Shown here piece after piece: positions 17,109 to 26,149 of a DNA stretch of 64,000 nucleotides (within the stretch, counting starts at the first letter, position 1; the number at the start of each line of letters is the position of its first letter). Below the pieces are notes generated by a model, which was given only the letters and a program-made list of their open reading frames with translations, made no database searches and was not told the DNA's origin. This stretch comes from Pseudomonadota bacterium (GTDB lineage: Bacteria > Pseudomonadota > Gammaproteobacteria > Steroidobacterales > Steroidobacteraceae), in NCBI GenBank assembly GCA_018241445.1, contig JAFEDT010000001.1:62001-126000 (forward strand), given 5' to 3'. The translations under genes were made by a program, and so were the position numbers.

Positions 17109-18734
17109 TCAGCTCAACAGCTCGTAAGCCGGCAGGGTGAGGAACTCGTCGAAGGTCTCGCTCCTCGTCATCTGTTCGAACAGCCGCGCCGCCGTCGGGA
17201 ACACGCCGTGCGTCAGGCGCGAGGCGCCCACCTCGGCGTGGATGCGTTCCAGTTCGTCGTTCATCAGCCGCTCGAAGCGGCCGGCGGTGATCGGCTGGCC
17301 ATCGCTGGTGCGCGCGCCGTGGTGCAGCCACTGCCACAGCTGGGCGCGGCAGATTTCCGCAGTCGCCGCGTCCTCCATCAGGTGATACAGGGGTACGCAA
17401 CCGTTGCCGCCGAGCCAGGCCTCCAGGTACTGCACGCCGACGCGGATGCAGCCGCGCACGCCGCCCTCGGTGATCTCGCCCTGCGGCACGCTCAGCAGAT
17501 CCTGGGGCGTGACGTTGACGTCCTGGCGCAGCACCGCCAGCTGGTTCGGACCTTTCATCACCGCATCGAAAGCCTCCAGCGCGATCGGCGCCAGGCCCGG
17601 ATGAGCGATCCAGGTGCCGTCGTGCCCGGCGTGCGCCTCACGCAGCTTGTCGGCCCGCACGCGCGCCATCGCCGCAGCATTGGCGGCAGCATCGTCGCGG
17701 ATCGGGATCTGCGCCGCCATGCCACCCATGGCGTGGGCACCGCGCCGATGGCAGGTGCGGATCAGCAGATCCACGTAGGACTTGAGGAAGTGCCGGTCCA
17801 TGGTGACGCTGGCGCGATCGGGCAGCAGGAAGTCCGGACGCTGACGGAATTTCTTGATGAAACTGAATATGTAATCCCAGCGCCCGCAGTTCAGGCCAGC
17901 GCTGTGCTCGCGCAGTTCAAACAGGATCTCGTCCATCTCGAATGCCGCCAGGATGGTCTCGATCAGGACCGTGGCCTTGATGGTGCCGCGCGGCATGCCG
18001 AGCGCCTCCTGGGCGGCCACGAACACGTCGTTCCACAGCCGCGCCTCCAGGTGGCTCTCCATCTTCGGCAGGTAGAAGTACGGGCCCGTGCCGCGGCGCG
18101 CCAGCGCCTCGTGGTTGTTGGCGAGGTACAGGGCAAAATCGAACAGCGCGCCGCTGACCTGCTCGCCGTTGATGCGCACGTGCTTTTCCGGCAGGTGCCA
18201 CCCGCGCGGTCGCACGATGAGGGTGGCCGTGCGCGGTGCCAGGCGGTACTGGCGCGAACTGGCCGGATCGGTGTACTCGATGGTGCCGCGCACCGCATCG
18301 GCAAGGTTGACCTGGCCGTGAATCATGTTCCGCCAGGTGGGCGAGCAGGAATCCTCGAAGTCCGCCATGAAGCACTTCACGGGCGCATTCAGGGCATTGA
18401 TGACCATCTTGCGATCGACCGGGCCGGTGATCTCCACCCGCCGGTCGGTCAGGTCCGCCGGGACCGGTGCGACGCGCCACTCGGCGGCGCGCTGCTGCGC
18501 GGTCGCATCGGGGAACCGCGGCAGCTCGCCCGCATCGAGCCGCTGCTGGCGCTGCACGCGCGCCTGCAGCAGCTCCAGCCGCCGCGGGTTGAAGCGGCGG
18601 TGCAGGCTCGCGAGCAGTTGCAGCGCCAGCGGCGTCAGCACCTCGCCGCCGCGCGGGACGCGCGATCCGAGGATCTCCACCGCCGGTCCCGTAGTCTCAC
18701 GGGCATGGATCTGGCCATGGCTCGCTGCATTCAT
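17109..18734 (-). CDS. aceB: Malate synthase A
   Basis: 541 residues from the ATG at 18734; ATG 18746 and GTG 18785 are alternatives, the last overlapping the palindrome. It condenses glyoxylate with acetyl-CoA to malate. Family marks: [54 protein letters not shown], and [20 protein letters not shown] near the C-terminus. First gene of the aceB-aceA operon. It is divergent from an XRE/IrrE regulator, which probably senses acyl-CoA or a similar signal. Confidence 0.97.
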   Translation of the reverse strand: MNAASHGQIHARETTGPAVEILGSRVPRGGEVLTPLALQLLASLHRRFNPRRLELLQARVQRQQRLDAGELPRFPDATAQQRAAEWRVAPVPADLTDRRVEITGPVDRKMVINALNAPVKCFMADFEDSCSPTWRNMIHGQVNLADAVRGTIEYTDPASSRQYRLAPRTATLIVRPRGWHLPEKHVRINGEQVSGALFDFALYLANNHEALARRGTGPYFYLPKMESHLEARLWNDVFVAAQEALGMPRGTIKATVLIETILAAFEMDEILFELREHSAGLNCGRWDYIFSFIKKFRQRPDFLLPDRASVTMDRHFLKSYVDLLIRTCHRRGAHAMGGMAAQIPIRDDAAANAAAMARVRADKLREAHAGHDGTWIAHPGLAPIALEAFDAVMKGPNQLAVLRQDVNVTPQDLLSVPQGEITEGGVRGCIRVGVQYLEAWLGGNGCVPLYHLMEDAATAEICRAQLWQWLHHGARTSDGQPITAGRFERLMNDELERIHAEVGASRLTHGVFPTAARLFEQMTRSETFDEFLTLPAYELLS

Positions 18735-18766
18735 GGCCCCGAGCATACCGGCCCGGTTGATGAAAA

Positions 18767-18795
18767 TTGACTGTGAAAACTTCACAGTGTTAATT
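18767..18795 (+). promoter_or_regulatory. Promoter of the ace-linked regulator, leaderless
   Basis: TTGACT (18767-18772), 17-bp spacer and TTAATT (18790-18795) form a sigma-70-type promoter. Transcription would start about 18802, almost at the ATG (18804), and no ribosome-binding site is seen. Confidence 0.5.
18770..18788. promoter_or_regulatory. Palindromic operator between aceB and its divergent regulator
   Basis: ACTGTGAA (18770-18777) and TTCACAGT (18781-18788) around AAC form a perfect 8-bp inverted repeat lying between the -35 and -10 of the regulator gene. A third TTCACA half-site follows at 18795-18800. This fits autorepression plus control of aceBA. Confidence 0.65.
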
Positions 18796-18803
18796 TCACA
18801 ACC

Positions 18804-20342
18804 ATGGGCAGCCTGCTACGCAAGGGACACTTCCTGGGGGCCAAGTTACGTTCAGTGCGCAAGCGGCACGGCCTGACGCTGGAGGAACTGTCGGTGCGCT
18901 GCATCCAGCGGAACCCGCAGATCGCGCCCTCGGTTTCGTACCTCAGCATGATCGAGAGCGGCAAGCGCACCCCCTCCTCCGATCTGCTGTCGCTGCTGGC
19001 AACGGTGTTTCAGCGCAGCCCGGGGTGGTTCCTGGACGAGGCAGCGGAACTTGAACCCTCCGTGACCGCCTCCGGCGGTGGCCCGGCGCGCATCCCGCTG
19101 GAGCCCGCCTTCCTGTTCTCGCGCGAGTTGCTGCAGACCGCGATCCCGGAGCTGCTGGCGCAGACCGGCACCAGCGGGCGGCAGTTCGCGCACCTGCTGA
19201 TTCGCTCGCACCAGGAGCTGTCGCGCAACGACTTCCCGGACCTGGAGCGTGCCGCCGAGCAGGTGGGCGAGCGCCGCTTTCCCCTGTCGGCGCAGGACCT
19301 GACGCGCCTGTGCAAGCGGCACGGCCTGGAGATCCGCTGGTTCGAGCGCAAGCCGGTACTGGCGCGCGACAAGGACCGCGAAGTGCGCAGCATGGTGCGC
19401 TCGTTCTTCGAGCCGCCCGGCATCATCTACGCCAACCGCGCCCTGCAGGCCGACCCGGCGCGGCTGAAATTCGACCTTGCCGCCCACATCGCGCACCAGG
19501 TGCTGCACGCGGGCGACGGCCTGAAGTCCCCGCACGCCACCGGCGGGGAAATGGGCGGCAGCCCGGAAGGGGGCTCGGCGGCGGGGATGAATGCGCAGGA
19601 CGTGCTGCACGCCTGGCGCGACTTCGAGTGCAGCTTCTTTGCCGGCGCGCTGCTGGCGCCGCGCGTGCCCTTCCGCCGCTTCCTGGCGCGCGAGCGCTAC
19701 CGGGTTGAGGCCGGCGCGAAACTTGAGCTCACACCGGCGGTCGTCATGCGCCGCATGACCAAGGTCTCGCCCTACCCCTGGTGGCATTTTTTCGACGCCT
19801 ATCCACCAGGGTACCTGCGCGCGGTCTACCGCGGCAACGGCATCCCGCTGCCGTGGGGCAACATGGCGCAGGCCAGCGACCCCTGCCCCAACTGGGCGGT
19901 GTTCCGCATGATCGACGGCGCCCACGGCAGCAGCGGCTCGCAGATCTCGGTGCTGCGTGACGGCGCGCGCTCGCTGCTGTACTGCTGCCACTCGCTGCGC
20001 GTACATGACATGGCGGGCAACCCGCACGTGCTGTCGGTGGGCGTGGACCTGGCGCCGGCGCTGACCGCCAACGGCGTGGATCCGCAACCGGTCATCGACT
20101 CGATCTTCCAGGAATGCGTGCAGCGCCGCGGCGCCGGCCGCATCCCGCCGCAGGCGGCCCGCCAGCTGGACGCCGTCGCCAGCGTGCTCAACATCGCCTG
20201 GATCGGCGATGCGCTCGCCGGGCCCGCGCGCATCATCTGTCCGCGCAGCAACCACTGTCCCCGCCCGGAGCGCTGCGAGGGCGCACACGTGTCGCGGGCG
20301 CGCGAGATCGCCGATGTGCGCCAGGAGATCCTGGGGCGCTGA
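18804..20342 (+). CDS. XRE/IrrE-type regulator of the glyoxylate shunt (RamB/ScfR-like)
   Basis: 512 residues. N-terminal helix-turn-helix XRE domain (residues about 10-75: LRSVRKRHGLTLEELS ... YLSMIESGKRTPSSDLLS), then a long middle domain of the IrrE/DUF955 type and a C-terminal part with a Cys cluster (CPRSNHCPRPERC near residue 480) that could bind metal. Size and layout match RamB/ScfR-type acyl-metabolism regulators, which act on glyoxylate or propionate genes. It is divergent from aceB, with a palindrome between its promoter hexamers. Confidence 0.85.
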   Translation: MGSLLRKGHFLGAKLRSVRKRHGLTLEELSVRCIQRNPQIAPSVSYLSMIESGKRTPSSDLLSLLATVFQRSPGWFLDEAAELEPSVTASGGGPARIPLEPAFLFSRELLQTAIPELLAQTGTSGRQFAHLLIRSHQELSRNDFPDLERAAEQVGERRFPLSAQDLTRLCKRHGLEIRWFERKPVLARDKDREVRSMVRSFFEPPGIIYANRALQADPARLKFDLAAHIAHQVLHAGDGLKSPHATGGEMGGSPEGGSAAGMNAQDVLHAWRDFECSFFAGALLAPRVPFRRFLARERYRVEAGAKLELTPAVVMRRMTKVSPYPWWHFFDAYPPGYLRAVYRGNGIPLPWGNMAQASDPCPNWAVFRMIDGAHGSSGSQISVLRDGARSLLYCCHSLRVHDMAGNPHVLSVGVDLAPALTANGVDPQPVIDSIFQECVQRRGAGRIPPQAARQLDAVASVLNIAWIGDALAGPARIICPRSNHCPRPERCEGAHVSRAREIADVRQEILGR

Positions 20343-20394
20343 TCCGGGCACTGGCCGAGCTCTACCGTTGCCCATGTCACGCCGTGGCCGCTCC

Positions 20395-20423
20395 TTGCCA
20401 CCAGACCATTATCGGACTATATT
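20395..20423 (+). promoter_or_regulatory. Toxin-antitoxin promoter
   Basis: TTGCCA (20395-20400), exactly 17 bp, then TATATT (20418-20423): a strong sigma-70 match 31 bp before the antitoxin start. Confidence 0.65.
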
Positions 20424-20430
20424 AAGTCCG
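20413..20430. promoter_or_regulatory. Antitoxin operator CGGACT-N6-AGTCCG
   Basis: Perfect 6-bp inverted repeat with the -10 hexamer in its centre, as in autoregulated Phd/YefM-type modules, where the antitoxin alone or with toxin represses its own promoter. Confidence 0.65.
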
Positions 20431-20453
20431 GTCCTTGGCGATTGGAGCTTGCG

Positions 20454-20723
20454 ATGCGTTACTCCGCCCAGATCAAGCCGATCAGCTATCTCAAGGCCAA
20501 CGCGGCCGAGGTCCTGCAAGAGCTGGCGGAGCAGCGCAGGCCGCTGGTGATCACGCAAAACGGGGAAGCCAGGGCCGTGATCCAGGATGTTGCCTCCTAC
20601 GAAGAGACCCAGGAGACTCTGGCGCTCCTCAAAATCCTGGCGCTCGGGAACCAGCAGGTTGAGCAGGGCGATGTCAGGCCGATTGCGGATGTCGTAAAGC
20701 GCCTGCGATCTCGCCGGCGGTAA
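20454..20723 (+). CDS. Phd/YefM-family antitoxin
   Basis: 89 residues. An N-terminal Phd/YefM DNA-binding fold (ISYLKANAAEVLQELAEQRRPLVITQNGEARAVIQD) leads to a basic C-terminal tail that would wrap the toxin. GGAG lies 7 nt before the ATG. It ends 3 bp before the toxin start, giving the normal antitoxin-first order. Confidence 0.93.
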   Translation: MRYSAQIKPISYLKANAAEVLQELAEQRRPLVITQNGEARAVIQDVASYEETQETLALLKILALGNQQVEQGDVRPIADVVKRLRSRRR

Positions 20724-20726
20724 TCG

Positions 20727-21053
20727 ATGCGTTTCGAGGTACTGCTCACGGAGGACGCGGAGCGCGATCTCGAGGATATCTACACCTACATTGCCCACTA
20801 CGATTCGCCGCGCAATGCTGATCACGTCCTCGATCGGCTTTTGCAGGTTGCCGAAAGCCTCACCACATCTCCTGACCGCGGACAGCAGCCACGGGAGCTG
20901 AGCGCTCTCGGAATACGCGAGTACCGGCAGATTTTTTTCAAGTCCTATCGCGTCATATACCGGCAGGTCGCTCACCGGATCCTGATTTACCTGATCGCCG
21001 ACGACAGACGCGACATGCAATCACTGCTGGCGCGACGACTGCTCACCCGGTAG
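20727..21053 (+). CDS. ParE/RelE-family toxin
   Basis: 108 residues with the family pattern: FEVLLTEDAERDLEDIYTYIA at the N-terminus, a central SPDRGQQPREL segment, and a C-terminal YRQIFFKSYRVIYRQVAHRILIYLIADDRRD. By resemblance it is closer to ParE (gyrase inhibitor) than to ribosome-dependent RelE, but this cannot be settled from sequence alone. The frame is intact. Confidence 0.92.
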   Translation: MRFEVLLTEDAERDLEDIYTYIAHYDSPRNADHVLDRLLQVAESLTTSPDRGQQPRELSALGIREYRQIFFKSYRVIYRQVAHRILIYLIADDRRDMQSLLARRLLTR

Positions 21054-21059
21054 AAACCC

Positions 21060-22070
21060 ATGAGCAGACTCGAATCAGCCACGACCGAGGATCACTTGAG
21101 AAGGCGCAAGGAATGCGCCGCGAGCGCCTGGCTGACCGCACTCGGCAGCGCATTCCTGCTTGGTCCAGCCCTCCTGTCAGGCGGGGGTGGCTTGTTGCAG
21201 GCCGCAGCCGCGAATCCGGTAGCGGTGGATCCCGCCGCAGAGACGCGCGAAGTCGAGGCCTGGCGCGCGCGGCGCGCCGCCTCCCTGACCAGCGAGAATG
21301 GCTGGCTCACGCTGGTGGGGCTGTTCTGGTTCAAGCCGGGCGCCAACAGTTTCGGCAGCGCCGCCGGCAACGCGCTGCGGCTGGAAAACCCGGCACTCGC
21401 CTCACACGCGGGCACCTTCACGGTCAGCGGCAGGGAGGTGCGCTTCCACGCGCTGAGCGCCTCAGGCATAACGCACGACGGCCAGCCGGTTGATACCTTG
21501 CTGCTGGCCTCGGATGCCACCGGGACGCCTACGGTACTGGCCAGTGGTTCGCTGCGCTTCTACGTCATCGAGCGCGCCGGCCATCTCGGGGTACGTGTGC
21601 GCGATCTCGACAATCCGCATCGCCGGCAGTTTCGCGGACTCGACTACTTCCCCGTCAGCACCGAATGGGCGGTGCAGGCGCGCTTCGAACCCTACCAGCC
21701 GCCGCGCAGCATCCGCATCGTGAACATTCTCGGCATGGAGGAGGACATGCCCTCGCCCGGCGCGCTGGTGTTCATGCGCGACGGGAAGGAGTGGCGACTG
21801 GATGCCGTGCAGGAGGAGCCGGGCGCGCAGGAACTGTTCGTCATGTTCCAGGACGCCACCAGTGGCCATGACACCTACGGCGGCGGACGCTTCATGTACA
21901 TCCCGCTGCCGCGCGACGGCGTGGCGCAGCTTGACTTCAACAAGGCTTTCAATCCGCCCTGCGCCCTCAACGACTTCGCCACCTGTCCGCTGCCGCCGCT
22001 GCAGAATCGCCTGGCGCTGCGGATCGACGCGGGCGAGAAGACCTACATGCAGCTGCGGCTCAGTCGATGA
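21060..22070 (+). CDS. DUF1684 family protein with signal peptide or membrane anchor
   Basis: 336 residues. A hydrophobic N-terminal stretch (residues about 22-50) precedes the DUF1684 domain, recognised from NGWLTLVGLFWFKPG, HLGVRVRDLDNP and the C-terminal signature LDFNKAFNPPCALNDFATCP. Function is not known for the family. It begins 6 bp after the toxin stop and may be read from the toxin-antitoxin promoter, though its function need not be related. Its last 11 bp overlap the end of the convergent E2 gene. Confidence 0.88.
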   Translation: MSRLESATTEDHLRRRKECAASAWLTALGSAFLLGPALLSGGGGLLQAAAANPVAVDPAAETREVEAWRARRAASLTSENGWLTLVGLFWFKPGANSFGSAAGNALRLENPALASHAGTFTVSGREVRFHALSASGITHDGQPVDTLLLASDATGTPTVLASGSLRFYVIERAGHLGVRVRDLDNPHRRQFRGLDYFPVSTEWAVQARFEPYQPPRSIRIVNILGMEEDMPSPGALVFMRDGKEWRLDAVQEEPGAQELFVMFQDATSGHDTYGGGRFMYIPLPRDGVAQLDFNKAFNPPCALNDFATCPLPPLQNRLALRIDAGEKTYMQLRLSR

Positions 22071-23379
22071 AAATGCTCGCCGGGTGCTCCAGGTAACTCT
22101 TGATTGCCTGGATCAAAGCCGCGGCGTCGTAGCCATCGACAAAACGGTGATCAAACGACGATGACAGGTTCATCGTCAGCCGTATCGCGATAGCGCCGTC
22201 GATCACCAGCGGGCGCTCGATGGTGCGGTTGACGCCAATGATGCCAACTTCCGGCGCGTTGATGATCGGCGTACTGGCGATGCCGCCGAGCTTGCCCAGG
22301 CTGGTAATGGTGATGGTGGAACCCGTCAGTTCTTCGCGGGTTGCCTTGTTGGTTCGCGCCGCCTCGCTCACACGGCGCATCTCGGCCGCCAGGTCCCGCA
22401 GCCCGCGGGCCTGCGCGTCCCTGACCACCGGCACCTTGAGGCCATCGGGCGTCTGCGTCGCCACCCCGAGATGCACGGCGCCGCGGCGCACGATCACGCC
22501 CCGCTCGGCGTCATAATGAGCATTGCACTGCGGGAATTGCCGCAGCGCGCGAATCAACGCCATCGCCAGGAACGGCAGGTAGGTGAGCCCCGGGGTGCCG
22601 CGCGGCTGCTGGCCGTTGAGATGACGGCGCAGGGACTCCAGTTCCGTTATGTCGAGTTCCTCGACGTAGGCAAAGTGCGGGATGTTGCGCTTGGCCTCGC
22701 TCATGCGCTGGGCGATCAGCCGGCGCAGGCCAATGACCTTGATCTCCTGGTCGGCCGGCACCGTTGAATTTCGCGCCGCCGGTGCAATGTTCACGGCGCG
22801 CGCCGCGGTCTGCGGCGCAGCGCTGCCTGAGGCCAGGTAGGCATCCAGATCACCGCGCACGATCCGGCCGTTGGGGCCGCTGCCGCTGAGCTGCTGCAGA
22901 TTTACACCCGCTTCGTGTGCACGGCGACGGATCGCCGGCGAGGTGGCCACGCGCGTGGCGCGAGGCTCCGCGGCGGCTGCCGTTGCCGTGCCATTGGCAC
23001 GCGCCGAGCCCGCTGCAGCCGGCGCCGGGGCTACCCCGACCGCGGGTGCAGTGGCGGGCGGCGCCGCAGCGACCCTGGCGGCGGAGGATGGCGTTGGCGC
23101 GGACGCTGCCGCCGCGGCTGGCGGCGCCCCCGCGGACGCGCCGGTGTCCAGCACGATCAGCTCGGCCCCGACGGCCACCATGTCGCCGGCCGTGCCGGTG
23201 GTGGAGACCACCCGCCCGCTCACCGGTGAGGGCAGCTCCACCGCGGCCTTCTCCGTCATCACTTCGACGATGACGTCGTCCTCCTGCACCGTGTCACCTG
23301 GCTTGACGCGCCAGCCGACGATCTCCGCGGACACCGTGCCCTCGCCCAGGTCCGGCAGCTTGAAAACGAAATTGCTCAT
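22060..23379 (-). CDS. bkdB: Branched-chain keto-acid dehydrogenase E2 (lipoamide acyltransferase)
   Basis: 439 residues. Lipoyl domain at residues 1-77 with the lipoylated Lys in MTEKAAVELPSP, a long Ala/Pro linker, a peripheral-subunit-binding domain (ATSPAIRRRAHEAGV, near residue 145), and the catalytic domain ending in SFDHRFVDG with the active His and Asp. It transfers the acyl group to CoA. The ATG at 23379 shares one base with the E1beta stop (TGATG). Assignment to branched-chain rather than pyruvate complexes rests on the adjacent BkdA1-like E1alpha. Confidence 0.93.
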   Translation of the reverse strand: MSNFVFKLPDLGEGTVSAEIVGWRVKPGDTVQEDDVIVEVMTEKAAVELPSPVSGRVVSTTGTAGDMVAVGAELIVLDTGASAGAPPAAAAASAPTPSSAARVAAAPPATAPAVGVAPAPAAAGSARANGTATAAAAEPRATRVATSPAIRRRAHEAGVNLQQLSGSGPNGRIVRGDLDAYLASGSAAPQTAARAVNIAPAARNSTVPADQEIKVIGLRRLIAQRMSEAKRNIPHFAYVEELDITELESLRRHLNGQQPRGTPGLTYLPFLAMALIRALRQFPQCNAHYDAERGVIVRRGAVHLGVATQTPDGLKVPVVRDAQARGLRDLAAEMRRVSEAARTNKATREELTGSTITITSLGKLGGIASTPIINAPEVGIIGVNRTIERPLVIDGAIAIRLTMNLSSSFDHRFVDGYDAAALIQAIKSYLEHPASIFID

Positions 23380-24395
23380 CAGGCTGCCTCCATCACCTGC
23401 CGCAGGGCCGCGGCGATGCGCGCCGGGCCAGGGAAATATTCCCACTCGAAGGCGTGTGGATAGGGGGTATCCCAGCCGGCCACGCGCAGTACCGGCGCTT
23501 CCAGATTCCAGAAGCAGTGCTCCTGCACCGTCGCCACCAGCTCGCCGCCGAAACCAGCGAAGCGCGTGGCCTCGTGCACCACGATGCAACGGCCGGTGCG
23601 GCAGACCGAGTTGCACAGCGTGTCGGTATCCAGCGGCGCCATGGTGCGCACGTCGATGATCTCGGCGTCCACCCCGGCGAGCTGCACTGCTGCCTGCGCG
23701 ACGTGCACCATCGTGCCGTAGGTCAGCACCGTCACGTCGCTGCCCGGGCGCACCACCTCGGCGCGGCCCAGCGGCACCTGGTAGTGGCCCTCGGGCACCT
23801 CGCCGCGCGCATGCGCACTCCAGGGCACCGCGGGCTTGTGTGGATCGCCGTCGAAGGGCCCGTTGTAGATACGCTTGGGCTCGAAGAACACCACCGGGTC
23901 TTCACCCTCGATGGCGCTTATCAGCAGTCCCTTGGCATCGTAGGGATTGGAAGGCATGACCACCTTGATGCCGGAGACATGCGCAAACAGCGCCTCGGGA
24001 CTCTGCGAGTGCGTCTGCCCGCCGCGGATGCCGCCACCGCAGGGCGTGCGCACGATGACCGGCGCGCTGAACTCCCCGGCCGAGCGGTAGCGCAGGCGCG
24101 CCAGCTCGCTGACGATCTGGTCGTAACCGGGATAGATGTAGTCGGCGAACTGGATCTCGGCCACGGGTTTCAGGCCATTGACCGCCATGCCGATCGCGGT
24201 GGCGATGATGCCGCCCTCGGCGATGGGCGTGTCGAGCACCCGCTGCTCGCCGTACTTGCGCTGCAGGCCGTCAGTAGCGCGGAACACGCCGCCGAAGTAG
24301 CCGACGTCCTCGCCCATCACGACCACGCGCGTATCGCGCTCCATCATCACGTCCATGGCGGAGTTGAGCGCCTGGACCATGTTCATGCGCGCCAT
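23379..24395 (-). CDS. bkdA2: Branched-chain keto-acid dehydrogenase E1 beta
   Basis: 338 residues, the usual E1-beta length. Marks: GEDVGYFGGVFRATDGL, DTPIAEGGIIATAIGMA, EIQFADYIYPGYDQI and RTPCGGGIRGGQTHSQSPE. Together with E1alpha it decarboxylates 2-keto acids from Val, Leu and Ile with thiamine diphosphate. It lies 1 bp from the E1alpha stop and overlaps the E2 start, so the three genes form one tight operon. Confidence 0.95.
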   Translation of the reverse strand: MARMNMVQALNSAMDVMMERDTRVVVMGEDVGYFGGVFRATDGLQRKYGEQRVLDTPIAEGGIIATAIGMAVNGLKPVAEIQFADYIYPGYDQIVSELARLRYRSAGEFSAPVIVRTPCGGGIRGGQTHSQSPEALFAHVSGIKVVMPSNPYDAKGLLISAIEGEDPVVFFEPKRIYNGPFDGDPHKPAVPWSAHARGEVPEGHYQVPLGRAEVVRPGSDVTVLTYGTMVHVAQAAVQLAGVDAEIIDVRTMAPLDTDTLCNSVCRTGRCIVVHEATRFAGFGGELVATVQEHCFWNLEAPVLRVAGWDTPYPHAFEWEYFPGPARIAAALRQVMEAA

Positions 24396-24396
24396 G

Positions 24397-25683
24397 TCAG
24401 CCCCCCGCAGGGACGCCGCTGGCGGGGGCCGGCGCCGCCGCAGCCTGGGCCGCCAGCAGCCTCCGCAGCTCCTCGCGCTGACGCTGCAGATGCGGTGGAA
24501 CCTCCTGCAGCACGTCGTCGAACATCGTCAGCGGGTCGAGCCGCGGCTCACTGGTGAGCGTGCCGAAGGTCTGGGCGTCGCGCCAGGCCGCCGTGACCTG
24601 CGCCTCGAGCTCCTGCTCGAGACGGGTCTGGCGTTCCTCGGACCATTCACCCAGGCCGATGAGGTGCTGCTTCAGCCGCGTCACCGGATCGCCCAGCGGC
24701 CAGGCACGCCACTCGTCACGCGGACGGTAGCGCGACGGATCGTCACTGGTGGAGTGCGCGGCGGCACGGTAGGTCACGTGCTCGATCAGGGTGGCGCCGC
24801 CACTCTGGCGGGCGCGCTGCGCCGCCCACTGTGTCACTGCGTACACGGCCAGGAAATCGTTGCCGTCCACGCGGATGCCGGGAATGCCGTAGCCGGGACC
24901 GCGCTGCGCGAAGGTGCGGCTCTCGCCGCCGGCGAAGCCCTGGAAGGTGGAAATCGCCCACTGGTTGTTGACCAGGTTGAGGATCACCGGCGCCTGGTAG
25001 ACCGCCGCGAAGGTCATGGCGTAGTGAAAATCCGCCTCGGCGCTGGAACCCTCGCCGATCCAGGTGGCGGCCAGATGATCCTCGCCTTTGATGGCGGCGG
25101 CCATCGCCCAGCCCACCGCCTGGGGAAACTGGGTGGCGAGATTGCCGGAAATCGAGAAGATGTTGCCCTTGGCCCAGTGATACATGACCGGCAGCTGGCG
25201 CCCCTTGCACATATCGCGTGTGTTGGACAGGCACTGGCACATCAGGTCGACCAGGTCGCGCCCGCGCACCATGTACAGGCCCTGCTGCCGGTAGGATGGA
25301 AACAGCATGTCGCCGGGCCGCAGCGCCATGCCCGCGCCGACGGCAACCGCTTCCTCGCCCGTGGACTTGATGTAGAAGGAAATGCGCCCCTGACGCTGGA
25401 TCTTCTGCATGCGATCGTCGAACAGGCGGGTCAGCAGCATGTGGCGCAGCGCCACCTGCAGTTCGGCCGGCTCCAGATGCGGATCCCACGGGCCGGTGGC
25501 GCGCTGCTCGTCATCCAGCACCCGCACCAGCTGCGAGGAGAGCTGTTCCATGTCACGCGCCGCCGCGGTCGTCTCCGGGCGCGGCACCGCGCCCGCGGGC
25601 GAGATCTGCACGTAGCTGAAATCCGGCTCCTGGCCCGGCCGGGCCGGTGGCGCGGGCACGTGCAGGCGTGACCGTAGGGTCAT
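24397..25683 (-). CDS. bkdA1: Branched-chain keto-acid dehydrogenase E1 alpha
   Basis: 428 residues. The N-terminus (LHVPAPPARPGQEPDFSYV) and VRVLDDEQRATGPW closely resemble Pseudomonas BkdA1. The thiamine diphosphate motif runs from GEGSSAEADFHYAM to NNQWAISTF. HSTSDDPSRYRP is the loop region near the phosphorylation site of E1-alpha proteins. It is the first gene of the operon and divergent from the SUI1-domain gene. No E3 (dihydrolipoamide dehydrogenase) gene follows, so the complex must use one encoded elsewhere. Confidence 0.96.
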   Translation of the reverse strand: MTLRSRLHVPAPPARPGQEPDFSYVQISPAGAVPRPETTAAARDMEQLSSQLVRVLDDEQRATGPWDPHLEPAELQVALRHMLLTRLFDDRMQKIQRQGRISFYIKSTGEEAVAVGAGMALRPGDMLFPSYRQQGLYMVRGRDLVDLMCQCLSNTRDMCKGRQLPVMYHWAKGNIFSISGNLATQFPQAVGWAMAAAIKGEDHLAATWIGEGSSAEADFHYAMTFAAVYQAPVILNLVNNQWAISTFQGFAGGESRTFAQRGPGYGIPGIRVDGNDFLAVYAVTQWAAQRARQSGGATLIEHVTYRAAAHSTSDDPSRYRPRDEWRAWPLGDPVTRLKQHLIGLGEWSEERQTRLEQELEAQVTAAWRDAQTFGTLTSEPRLDPLTMFDDVLQEVPPHLQRQREELRRLLAAQAAAAPAPASGVPAGG

Positions 25684-25746
25684 GGGTTGCCTCGAACTGC
25701 GGAAGTTGGGCAGGATTGTAGTCGCCTCACCGGGGTAACACTACGC

Positions 25747-26076
25747 ATGAAGCCCAAAGCCACCTTTCGCGGGGTCGTGCTGCACAGCACGGCCCCTGTA
25801 CAGCCGCGCCCCGCGGCCACCGCGCCGCCGGCCGGCCCGCCGCGCGTGCGTGTCGGGCGTGAAGTGGCCGGGCGCGGCGGCAAGGGCGTCTCGGTCATCA
25901 GCGGACTGCCGCTGTCCGCCGCGGCCCTGGAAGAGCTGGCGACGCGGCTGAAGAAGCTGTGTGGCGCGGGCGGCGCAGTGCGTGGCGCGGTGATCGAGAT
26001 CCAGGGGGAACACCGTGACCGGCTGGTGGCGGAGCTGACCCGCCTGGGCTACCCGGCACGCCGCTCGGGGGGCTGA
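25747..26076 (+). CDS. yciH: SUI1/YciH-type translation factor
   Basis: 109 residues. The SUI1 core (GRGGKGVSVISGLPLS ... LKKLCGAGGAVRGAVIEIQG ... LTRLGYPARRSGG) matches bacterial YciH, a relative of eukaryotic eIF1 thought to affect start-codon fidelity. The N-terminal 45 residues are Pro/Ala-rich and less conserved. The start is taken at the ATG at 25747; there is no strong ribosome-binding site. It is divergent from bkdA1. Confidence 0.92.
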   Translation: MKPKATFRGVVLHSTAPVQPRPAATAPPAGPPRVRVGREVAGRGGKGVSVISGLPLSAAALEELATRLKKLCGAGGAVRGAVIEIQGEHRDRLVAELTRLGYPARRSGG

Positions 26077-26149
26077 CGGCCCTTGCCTGATTGCGGCGCA
26101 CGGACGAATATGGCGGCAGGGATCATCAGGTGCCGCGGCGGGGAACACA

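Noticed and set aside
17073..18770. Long open frame opposite malate synthase
   Set aside because: It is a GC-rich antisense shadow with no conserved motifs, while aceB on the other strand is unmistakable.
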